Source: Alphaproteobacteria bacterium UBA3307
Lineage (GTDB): Bacteria > Pseudomonadota > Alphaproteobacteria > RF32 > CAG-239
NCBI GenBank assembly: GCA_002361365.1
Contig: DEST01000067.1
Coordinates: 1-27,338 of the forward strand
Reading direction: 5' to 3'
DNA length: 27,338 bases
Numbering within the stretch: position 1 is the first letter of the stretch; the number at the start of each line of letters is the position of its first letter. The notes under the pieces were generated by a model, which was not told the DNA's origin, searched no databases, and worked only from the letters and a program-made list of their open reading frames with translations. Both the position numbers and the translations under genes were made by a program. Shown one piece after another: positions 6,630 to 13,144 of this stretch.

Positions 6630-6926
6630 TCAGAGAAGGGCAAAGCAACCGATACTCCAACCAAGCCGAGCAACACAAATGTTTTTGAAAACATCCAGTT
6701 TCCGTTGCTGCGCGGCACTGGGCTGCGACGAGTTCAGGGCGTTATACACTGTTGCCGGAACTTTCGTCTTGTTGCCGGATAAATCGAGCAACCCTACATC
6801 TTTGTACATCAGTTGACCGGCGCTGTTCTCAACGGAGGCTACTACTTCGTTTTTCTCGTTGACATCAAACGCTACGTCATACGCATCGTTTCGTGTTGTT
6901 ACAGACTTCACAAACAACTTGTTCAT
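6630..6926 (-). CDS. Unrecognised 98-aa protein
   Basis: The frame is open from 6980, but the best promoter's -10 box covers that first ATG, so I choose the ATG at 6926 (MNKLFVKSVTTRND). There is no Shine-Dalgarno sequence, and the leader is about 45 nt. Residues 1-60 look like short beta strands (AYDVAFDVNEKNEVVASVEN). Then comes 'DLSGNKTKVPATVYNALN' and a charged helix, and the protein ends in a hydrophobic 'CVARLGWSIGCFALL' tail. It is noticeably more GC-rich than its neighbours. The tail reads oddly after a natural-looking end at 'KLDVFKN', so a late frameshift in its history is possible. Family unknown. Confidence 0.5.
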   Translation of the reverse strand: MNKLFVKSVTTRNDAYDVAFDVNEKNEVVASVENSAGQLMYKDVGLLDLSGNKTKVPATVYNALNSSQPSAAQQRKLDVFKNICVARLGWSIGCFALL

Positions 6927-6977
6927 AAGCTTAAGTTTTTGGTTAATAATATAAGAATTGTTGAAAAAAGTGTGCTT

Positions 6978-7006
6978 CATATATCATATAAAATTTCTTT
7001 TGTCAA
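6978..7006 (-). promoter_or_regulatory. Promoter of the 98-aa gene
   Basis: Minus-strand TTGACA (7001-7006) and TATATG (6978-6983) with a 17-base spacer. Transcription would start near 6971, so the ATG at 6980 cannot be used. Confidence 0.65.
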
Positions 7007-7020
7007 ACTATAAATAAATA

Positions 7021-7049
7021 TTGACGCATTTTTTATTTGTTGCTATAAC
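7021..7049 (+). promoter_or_regulatory. Promoter of gpt-like gene
   Basis: TTGACG (7021-7026) and TATAAC (7044-7049) with a 17-base spacer. It is back-to-back with the minus-strand promoter at 6978-7006. Confidence 0.7.
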
Positions 7050-7075
7050 ACCTTACAACAAAAAAGGAGTAAAAA

Positions 7076-7513
7076 ATGATGAAAATTATATCTTCCGAGC
7101 AAGTTGAAGCTGCATGTCGGCTGATTGCTCAAAAGATTAAAGCTCAAACACCGGATGATTATACATTAGTCGCCGTTTCTCGCGGCGGTTTGATGCCTAC
7201 GGCCTTGGTGGCGCATTTTTTGAATTGCAAAGAAATTCGCTTTATTCGCCTTTCTTCATACGATTCCGACAAGGAGCGCTCTGCATTGATAGATTCGACT
7301 ACAGATACGATTCCTGATGCACAGAATACTTATATTATTGATGATATTTGTGACAGTGGTGAAACATTACTTTATTTGCGCAAAAAATATCCACACGCCA
7401 AAATATATACTCTTATCAATAAGAATCCGCATATTATACCGGACTTTACACCAATTACCGAACCGCAGAATCTTTGGATAAATTTTCCGTGGGAACCTGA
7501 AGACCGCGCCTAA
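7076..7513 (+). CDS. Gpt-like purine phosphoribosyltransferase
   Basis: A 145-aa protein with AAGGAG six bases before ATG 7076. It transfers ribose-5-phosphate from PRPP to a purine base; the closest family is E. coli Gpt (xanthine-guanine phosphoribosyltransferase). Shared marks in order are 'VAVSRGGLMPTAL' (32-44), 'RLSSYDSDKER' (58-68, Gpt has ISSYDHDNQ), the PRPP-binding loop 'YIIDDICDSGET' (86-97), 'YPHAKIYTLINK' and the C-terminal 'LWINFPWE' (Gpt: WIEQPWD). The final loop found in Gpt is shorter here. Base preference (Gua/Xan versus Hyp) cannot be decided. It has its own promoter and terminator. A purine-salvage role is known for the family; substrate is inferred. Confidence 0.8.
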   Translation: MMKIISSEQVEAACRLIAQKIKAQTPDDYTLVAVSRGGLMPTALVAHFLNCKEIRFIRLSSYDSDKERSALIDSTTDTIPDAQNTYIIDDICDSGETLLYLRKKYPHAKIYTLINKNPHIIPDFTPITEPQNLWINFPWEPEDRA

Positions 7514-7538
7514 AGCCAGATATGTAATATTGCAAAAA

Positions 7539-7567
7539 AAAAGCGCTTCATTTTATGAAACGCTTTT
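7539..7567. terminator. Bidirectional terminator between gpt-like gene and gapR
   Basis: AAAAGCG-c-TTCA and TGAA-a-CGCTTTT form an 11-bp stem with one mismatch and a TTTTA loop. The T run is longest on the minus strand (gapR side). Confidence 0.8.
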
Positions 7568-7584
7568 AAAATAAGAACTTAAGA

Positions 7585-7848
7585 TTAAAAATCAAGTGCA
7601 CGGCGCAATGTGGCAACCCAATTTTCTTGTTCATCACGGTCTGCCGCATTCATTTTGCGTAATTTCAAAACCGTGCGCAACGCTTTGACATCAAAACCGG
7701 CGCTTTTTGCTTCTGCAAAGATATCACGAATATCGCTTTGCAATTCTTTCTTTTCTTCTTCCAAGCGCTCAATCCGCTCCACGAGTGAACGTAGTCTGGA
7801 CGCATCAATTCCACCGACTTCGACATTTACGATATTTTCATCTGCCAT
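7585..7848 (-). CDS. gapR: GapR-family DNA-binding protein (DUF2312)
   Basis: The start is the ATG at 7848 with AGGAG upstream; the longer frame to 7893 runs through that ribosome site and is not used. The 87-aa protein has the family layout: a short N-terminus, a long charged helix (LRSLVERIERLEEEKKEL) that dimerises, 'DIRDIFAEAKSAGFDVKALRTVLKLRKM' and a last helix 'QENWVATLRRALDF'. In Caulobacter, GapR forms a tetrameric clamp on overtwisted DNA ahead of forks and transcription and stimulates gyrase and topoisomerase IV. The family is nearly confined to Alphaproteobacteria, making this the best lineage marker in the window. It is divergent from pyk, with about 150 bases between. Confidence 0.95.
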   Translation of the reverse strand: MADENIVNVEVGGIDASRLRSLVERIERLEEEKKELQSDIRDIFAEAKSAGFDVKALRTVLKLRKMNAADRDEQENWVATLRRALDF

Positions 7849-7937
7849 AATTTTTCTCCTCATAATAAAAAATTCTGCCTGTCTTTTTAGCAAATAAATT
7901 TGTTTTTGACAAGTAATAATTTTTATAAAAGTTAGAC

Positions 7938-7965
7938 TTGAAATTCAGAACTTTTGATTTATAAA
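7938..7965 (+). promoter_or_regulatory. pyk promoter
   Basis: TTGAAA (7938-7943) and TATAAA (7960-7965) with a 16-base spacer, about 27 bases before the ribosome site of pyk. Confidence 0.6.
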
Positions 7966-7998
7966 TGAGAAAAATGATTTTTATTGAGAGGAGATATT

Positions 7999-9420
7999 AT
8001 GCCTATTGATACGCATACCAAGATTTTAGCCACCATCGGCCCTTCTACCGCATCTAAAACAATGATTGAAAAATTGGTAAAAGCCGGTGTAGATGCTTTT
8101 CGCTTTAATTTCAGTCACGGAACGCATGAAGAACACGCTGAGCGTTTGCAAATTGTACGTGATTTGAGTGCAAAATACAAACGCCATCTGACGGTTATTG
8201 CGGATTTGCAGGGACCAAAATTGCGTGTCGGTACTTTTAAGACAGATAAAGTATTGCTTAAAAAAGGGCAAAAGTTTACGCTTGATATGCAAAATGCAGC
8301 CGGTGATGAAACACGCGTCACATTGCCGCACAAAGAAATATTCGATGCCTTAAAAATCGGCGATAAGCTGTTGTTAAATGATGGTAATATTGAATTGGAA
8401 GTTGTTGCCAACAAAAACTATACGGCACAGACAATTGTTCGAGTCGGCGGCTTTCTTTCGGCACATAAGGGCGTCAATCTGCCTAATGTGCGTTTACCGA
8501 TTAGTGCCATCACCGAAAAAGATAAGAAAGACCTTAAATTTGCACTTGACCAAGGGGTGGATTGGGTGTGCCTGTCTTTTGTGCAAAGTATTGAAGATGT
8601 GCGTATGGCACGTAAATTGATAGGCAAGCGCGCTTGGATTATTTCAAAACTGGAAAAACCGAGCGCAATTGATGAACTTGATGATATTATCAAAGAATCG
8701 GACGGAATTATGGTTGCTCGCGGCGATTTGGGAGTCGAATGCCCAATTCAGACTGTTCCGGTGTTACAAAAACGTATTGTAAAAGCTTGCCGCAAATATG
8801 CGCGTCCGGTCATTGTGGCCACACAAATGCTCGAGTCGATGATTGTAAATCCGACACCGACCAGAGCCGAAGTTTCTGATGTGGCTACCGCGGTTTATGA
8901 CGGTGCCGATGCAGTGATGCTTTCAGCCGAAACGGCCGCCGGCAGCTATCCGTCCGAAGCGGTTGAAATGATGCATCAAATTATTAAGCAAGTAGAGGAA
9001 AATGACGGTTATTATTCACATTTGCAAAAAGATTTGGACTTATCCGACTGCGATGATGTGGCTGATGCAATTACTTATGCGGCAGCGGAAATGTCTCAGA
9101 TATTGCCGAATATTGCCGCGGTGGTAACCTATACCAGCTCCGGAATAACGGCACTCTCTATGGCGCGCGAACGCCCGACAGCTCCGATTCTTTCTCTTAC
9201 GGCATCGGCGGTGGTGGCGCAAAGATTAGGTATTGTTTGGGGAGTTAAAGCAACGGTTTGCGGTGAATTTTTTAAAGATTTCAACAAAATACGAGAAAAT
9301 GCACTTAATGCCGCAAAGCAAAACAAACTTGGCAAAAAAGGGGATTATTTGGTTGTAACGGCCGGATATCCGGTTGGACAAGCGGGAATGACCAATTTGT
9401 TGCATACACTGCAAATATAA
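7999..9420 (+). CDS. pyk: Pyruvate kinase
   Basis: I start at ATG 7999 behind GAGAGGAG; a TTG frame start at 7984 lies across that site. The 473-aa protein catalyses phosphoenolpyruvate + ADP to pyruvate + ATP in the cytoplasm, the last step of glycolysis. Clear signatures are 'TKILATIGPSTAS' near the N-terminus, 'FRFNFSHGTHEEH', 'ADLQGPKLRVG', the catalytic-lysine block 'IISKLEKPSAIDELDDI', the metal/phosphate site 'VARGDLGVE', 'VATQMLESMI', 'PTRAEVSDVATAVYDGADAVMLSAETA' in pieces, and a C-terminal regulatory domain starting near residue 345. Length and architecture are complete. The gene is monocistronic: it has its own promoter and a long hairpin straddling its stop. Confidence 0.97.
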   Translation: MPIDTHTKILATIGPSTASKTMIEKLVKAGVDAFRFNFSHGTHEEHAERLQIVRDLSAKYKRHLTVIADLQGPKLRVGTFKTDKVLLKKGQKFTLDMQNAAGDETRVTLPHKEIFDALKIGDKLLLNDGNIELEVVANKNYTAQTIVRVGGFLSAHKGVNLPNVRLPISAITEKDKKDLKFALDQGVDWVCLSFVQSIEDVRMARKLIGKRAWIISKLEKPSAIDELDDIIKESDGIMVARGDLGVECPIQTVPVLQKRIVKACRKYARPVIVATQMLESMIVNPTPTRAEVSDVATAVYDGADAVMLSAETAAGSYPSEAVEMMHQIIKQVEENDGYYSHLQKDLDLSDCDDVADAITYAAAEMSQILPNIAAVVTYTSSGITALSMARERPTAPILSLTASAVVAQRLGIVWGVKATVCGEFFKDFNKIRENALNAAKQNKLGKKGDYLVVTAGYPVGQAGMTNLLHTLQI

Positions 9421-9438
9421 AAACAATGTATGCAACAA
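9397..9438. terminator. Perfect 12-bp hairpin across the pyk stop codon
   Basis: TTGTTGCATACA (9397-9408) pairs with TGTATGCAACAA (9427-9438) around an 18-base loop containing the TAA. There is no T run after it, so it is either a weak terminator between the convergent genes or a 3'-end protecting stem. Confidence 0.45.
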
Positions 9439-9455
9439 CTAACTAAATATCAAAA

Positions 9456-10931
9456 CTATTCGCATAAACGATTAGAAAAAGTAATATCAACCGTATATTC
9501 GAGTTTGGTCTTATCATTAGACTTAGCCGCGATTTCCCATTGGCGTAAAGTGGCATTTTTTTCAATACTCTTGAAATTTTCTTTGCTAATCCTGTAATCT
9601 TGCGGAAAGTTCTGGCTGATAATTACTTTATTTTCAGAATCTTCTGCGTTGTTAACAGTTAATTCCACTTCATAAGTTTTGAGGGTTTTGACATTATAAC
9701 ACTGGTTTATAGGTTTGCGAGCCAATTCCCGTTCTTTTATTTGTTTAACCTTGCCGCTGATAGAAATATTAAACGCATCTCCCAAATTGAGGCGCAACGT
9801 ATCTTCTTTAGCTGTATTGTTAATGTTGTTTGAGCCGATAAATTGCAAATTGCCGCTTTTATCATTTTCATAAAAGCGAACAGTTCCTGCCGGCAAGGAG
9901 ATTCCTAAATTGGAATCGGTAACATTTTTGATAACATAGGTAATTTGCGGATGATGTTTTTCAAACTCGTTTTGTGCGTATGAACCAAAATAAAGCGGGG
10001 TGTTTAAGTTAAATTCGCGTTCGTATTGCACATTATTTTTTTCTATCAAAGCAATTTGCTTGTTTTGTTTGTCTTTAATGGTTGTCATATTGGGAAGGGT
10101 ATAAAGCTCATAGCTGTTGATGCTTTCCGGCGTGATGCCACCGCTTTCCATTGCCATATCTTCGGTTTGTACGGCATTCATTGCCATCATTCGCATACCT
10201 TTGGCTGCATAGGCGCGTGTCAGCATCGGACGTACAATATTTACATCTCCGGCAATAAGCTGAATTTTAGCTTGTTCATAATCAATACCAGAATTGTTAC
10301 TGATAGTTACCCATCCAGTCAGGTCTAGTGAATTTTTGGAGCGTACATTGGCAACATAATCCGTCTTCCAACTAAGACCATTGGTTAAATAAGCTAAATA
10401 AAGATTGCGATTACCGCTGTCGCGAGATTTAAGTTTTGCCGTCAAAGTCGGCTGATTACTCATTCCGGCCGGAACATAATTAAACACCACTCGTCCCGGA
10501 TAATTGGATTCGATTCCATAGGAAAACTCTAAAATCGGATGTCCGTCAGCCGAGCCGATGAGTCTGGCTTTTTCATATATATTTTCACCGGTGGTAGGAT
10601 TAGTGCGCACGGTTGTAACTTCTTGTCCGAGCGAATGCTCTATAAAATTGTCATAAGACATTAAATCATAGCTGTAATTTTGTTCGTTGACATCAATACC
10701 ATCTCCGTAAATAATGGCAGTTTCCGCTTGAATTTGGCTGGCAACACCGTCAAAAACAATTTCGTTATTTCCGGTTTGCAAAGCAGCCGGACGGATGTCT
10801 TTAACCAGAGCCAGATTTTGATTATAAATACTTAAGGATACGGAATTACCTTTGTTTTTTAGTAATAACGGCTCAGCTTCGGCAATACCGGCCAGAGCCG
10901 TAAAAGCAAGCAAATATAAACCAAAACGCAT
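9456..10931 (-). CDS. DUF4139-domain exported protein
   Basis: A 491-aa protein, with ATG 10931 behind GGAG. Residues 1-19 are a signal peptide (LYLLAFTALAGIAEA, cut before EPLL), so it is periplasmic or outer-membrane associated. The body is mostly beta: 'SLSIYNQNLALVKDIRPAAL', 'GVASQIQAETAII', 'LAYLTNGLSWKTDYVANV' and 'WVTISNNSGIDYEQAKIQLIAGD' are typical blocks of the DUF4139 family, whose biochemical role is not established. A Met-rich patch (MRMMAMNA...MAMES, about 246-265) sits in the central linker. It ends 36 bases from the convergent pyk gene and begins 14 bases after the DUF1294 gene, probably as one operon with it. Confidence 0.85.
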   Translation of the reverse strand: MRFGLYLLAFTALAGIAEAEPLLLKNKGNSVSLSIYNQNLALVKDIRPAALQTGNNEIVFDGVASQIQAETAIIYGDGIDVNEQNYSYDLMSYDNFIEHSLGQEVTTVRTNPTTGENIYEKARLIGSADGHPILEFSYGIESNYPGRVVFNYVPAGMSNQPTLTAKLKSRDSGNRNLYLAYLTNGLSWKTDYVANVRSKNSLDLTGWVTISNNSGIDYEQAKIQLIAGDVNIVRPMLTRAYAAKGMRMMAMNAVQTEDMAMESGGITPESINSYELYTLPNMTTIKDKQNKQIALIEKNNVQYEREFNLNTPLYFGSYAQNEFEKHHPQITYVIKNVTDSNLGISLPAGTVRFYENDKSGNLQFIGSNNINNTAKEDTLRLNLGDAFNISISGKVKQIKERELARKPINQCYNVKTLKTYEVELTVNNAEDSENKVIISQNFPQDYRISKENFKSIEKNATLRQWEIAAKSNDKTKLEYTVDITFSNRLCE

Positions 10932-10945
10932 TTTTTATCTCCTCA

Positions 10946-11389
10946 TTAAAAATGAATAAGTTTTAAATAGTGTAGTATCAAATATACGGCAACAAGTTGC
11001 AAAATCAACATCAGCCAGAACATAATGCGATAACTTTTCTTTTTAGTTTTGTGCCGAAAAATCTTTTGGCCGACAAAAGCACCAATCCAACCACCTAAAA
11101 ACTCAAGTGTATGCAAATTTGCTTCCGGTACACGCCATGTCCCGCGGATTGCTGCACGTTTGTCTGCCGCATATGCCATCAGGGTAACGGTATTTATACA
11201 AGCCAAATGATATACCACAAAAACTAAAAAAGCTTTGTGTGAAAGGGCAATAACCCGAAAATAGCAATTTTCGGTAATATAGGCAGATAAAATCATCAGC
11301 GCAAAATACAAAACAAAAAAAGCATTCTTTTGCAAAGGACGCACCAGAATCAGCAAAGGTGCAAGGATTATTAAAAAAGTTATCAACAT
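10946..11389 (-). CDS. DUF1294-family membrane protein
   Basis: I choose ATG 11389, with GGAG seven bases upstream; an upstream TTG at 11437 has no ribosome site. The 147-aa protein has hydrophobic segments at the N-terminus (LITFLIILAPLLILV), two in the middle and one at the C-terminus. It carries the family core 'MAYAADKRAAIRGTWRVPEANLH' (in parts: DKRAA, WRVPE), 'LGGWIGAFVGQKIFRHKTKKKSYR'-type residues (GGW-GA, FRHKT-K-S) and 'FW'. DUF1294 proteins are small inner-membrane proteins of unknown role, sometimes fused to cold-shock domains; that domain is absent here. It lies directly upstream of the DUF4139 gene. Confidence 0.85.
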   Translation of the reverse strand: MLITFLIILAPLLILVRPLQKNAFFVLYFALMILSAYITENCYFRVIALSHKAFLVFVVYHLACINTVTLMAYAADKRAAIRGTWRVPEANLHTLEFLGGWIGAFVGQKIFRHKTKKKSYRIMFWLMLILQLVAVYLILHYLKLIHF

Positions 11390-11518
11390 AGGGTATCTCC
11401 ACTGTTGCAAGTTTAATGATTTTTTGAGATAATTCAAGCATTGATTTGAGGATATTAAGTCATTTTTAGTTGCAATATGCCATAAAAGACTTGTATGAGG
11501 AGGCTAAAGGAGGCAAAA

Positions 11519-12139
11519 ATGAAAAAAACGATAGTGTTCGGTGCAGTATTGCTTTTGCTTGGGTGTGCACATCAAAAAACGGCAACAACACCTTTACCCA
11601 AGCCGGAGTCGGTGCTTCAGACTTCAGAGGCTCCTGCTTGCAGTGAACCGATTATTTTGCGTCCGCGAGTAATTGAATCTAAATCACAAAAACAACAGGT
11701 TTGTCTGGATAATAAACCATGTTATCAGACAGCAGATAATGATTTGTTTGTGCCGGATTTGCCGGAGATTTATATGATTGCGGCGAATCGGACGGCTAAT
11801 TCAATGTTGGTTGAAGCAGAACCGTTTTATAAACAAGTCGGGAAAATTAAAGTCTGGTTGGATAAGGAATATCCGCGTTCGGCTGATTTACCCGGCGGAA
11901 TGGATAAAGGAACGGAAATCTTAAAAAGACGTTTTGCGCAGATTCCGAATGTATCGGTGGTTGATAAACGTCAGGATGCTGATTATATTGTGGGTAGCAA
12001 GGCAGATTGGTATGATACGGCAACAAAAACCGTGCCTGCAATCAAGTATGACTTATATTTAAAAACACCTGATGGTGCAACTTTCGGTGAATGGAGCGAA
12101 ATCATACATCAGGCTCAGGGAGACAGAAGTTGGTGGTAA
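11519..12139 (+). CDS. Lipoprotein, possibly LpoB-like
   Basis: The ATG at 11519 is preceded by two AGGAGG-type sites; the longer frame from 11495 is unlikely. The 206-aa protein has a lipoprotein signal: KKTIVF, a hydrophobic core, and the lipobox LLGC with Cys 16, followed by a Thr/Pro-rich linker. The C-terminal half 'ILKRRFAQIPNVSVVDKRQDADYIVGSKADWYD' then 'YDLYLKTPDGATFGEWSEII' follows the order seen in LpoB/CsgG-like domains (helix, 'aDyil' strand, Y-x-L strand, 'tG..W'). In E. coli LpoB activates PBP1b from the outer membrane; such a role here is inference. It overlaps the next gene, implying translational coupling. Confidence 0.55.
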   Translation: MKKTIVFGAVLLLLGCAHQKTATTPLPKPESVLQTSEAPACSEPIILRPRVIESKSQKQQVCLDNKPCYQTADNDLFVPDLPEIYMIAANRTANSMLVEAEPFYKQVGKIKVWLDKEYPRSADLPGGMDKGTEILKRRFAQIPNVSVVDKRQDADYIVGSKADWYDTATKTVPAIKYDLYLKTPDGATFGEWSEIIHQAQGDRSWW

Positions 12140-13032
12140 AGTCCGGAAAAATATTTTTATACGGATTGTGCGTTTTGTTATTGGGGACATCGGCACAAAG
12201 CGCTGATTTAAATGTAATCAGCCAAAAGATATCTGCCGATGCGTGTGATGACCGGCAAGCAAACGATGATACCAAAACATCGGAAAATCGAGCGGTTGAT
12301 AAAGCCGGTCTGGCTGCAATCAAAACAGCGGGATTTATTCAAAAACAATATCCTGATTTAGGGACGAACGCGCTTGATTTGATTGCATATCGAATTATAG
12401 ATGAATATATGCTCGGACAAACTCATAAAATAACGCTTAATGACGCAAATAGGGTTTGTGTGCATTTTAATGCTGCGGTGGAATTGACAAGTGAAGAATT
12501 GGCTCATTTGGTGACAGAATATAAAACCAATGATGCAACCGATGCTCAAGTGGCGCAGGTAGCGTCAGATGTTAAAGCGCAAATGATGTTTAAACCGCGC
12601 TCGTTGGATGATAAAAAATTGCTGTTTATCCGTAATATGAGTTTTTGGAACGGAGAAGAAACCAATCACTATAAAGATTTGTTGACAGGACTGTTTTCGC
12701 ATAGTCAATATTTTTATGTAACAGATGATGAAAAATTGGCCGATTTCACTGTAACTCCGCGCTTAAAACGAGCGGAAGTAGATGAAATAGACCGGCATAA
12801 TCATAAAATGCAAATGCAGATAGAATTGGAAACTGTTTCGCATACGCAGGAAGATTTCGGGCCGATAACTGAGCAACAAAATCACTTTATTTTATTTGCA
12901 GCCGATAAAGACGAACAGGAAATAGCAGATAATTTGTTGCGGAAGTTGTTGACTAAAGCTGCTAACGAGATGAGTTCAAAAATTGATAACTTTGAAGCGA
13001 AGTACATAGAAAATGCCGTTGCCGGCAGATGA
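12133..13032 (+). CDS. Exported protein coupled to the lipoprotein; possible related fold
   Basis: I start at GTG 12133, seven bases inside the upstream gene's end, with AGGGAG nine bases before it. This start yields a clean signal peptide (KSGKIFLYGLCVLLLGTSAQSA, cut before DL) and a 299-aa precursor; the longer frame from 12091 would bury it. The mature protein has a helical N-terminal half (VDKAGLAAIKTAGFIQKQY, DANRVCVHFN). Its C-terminal half, 'LLTGLFSHSQYFYVTDDEKLADFTVTPRLKR', a strand 'KMQMQIELETVS' and a final helix, mirrors the order in the preceding lipoprotein. I infer two periplasmic proteins of one complex. Cys residues at both ends of the N-terminal domain could form a disulfide. 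Not confidently assigned to a family. Confidence 0.55.
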   Translation: MVKSGKIFLYGLCVLLLGTSAQSADLNVISQKISADACDDRQANDDTKTSENRAVDKAGLAAIKTAGFIQKQYPDLGTNALDLIAYRIIDEYMLGQTHKITLNDANRVCVHFNAAVELTSEELAHLVTEYKTNDATDAQVAQVASDVKAQMMFKPRSLDDKKLLFIRNMSFWNGEETNHYKDLLTGLFSHSQYFYVTDDEKLADFTVTPRLKRAEVDEIDRHNHKMQMQIELETVSHTQEDFGPITEQQNHFILFAADKDEQEIADNLLRKLLTKAANEMSSKIDNFEAKYIENAVAGR

Positions 13033-13077
13033 TATCATAATTCATAAAATAAATTTTGTGAAAAATCTTCACCTCCT

Positions 13078-13108
13078 ATTGTAGAAGTGAAAAAACTGAC
13101 CTATATAT
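13078..13108 (+). promoter_or_regulatory. Candidate heat-shock (RpoH) promoter of lon
   Basis: ATTG (13078-13081), then 18 bases, then CCTATATAT (13100-13108). This fits the alphaproteobacterial RpoH pattern CTTG-N17/18-CYTATNT except for the first base. An inverted repeat CTTCAC...GTGAAG-like (13068-13090) overlaps it. Confidence 0.4.
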
Positions 13109-13144
13109 ATCATCAGATGTATTAAGAAAAAGAAAGAAAGCGGA

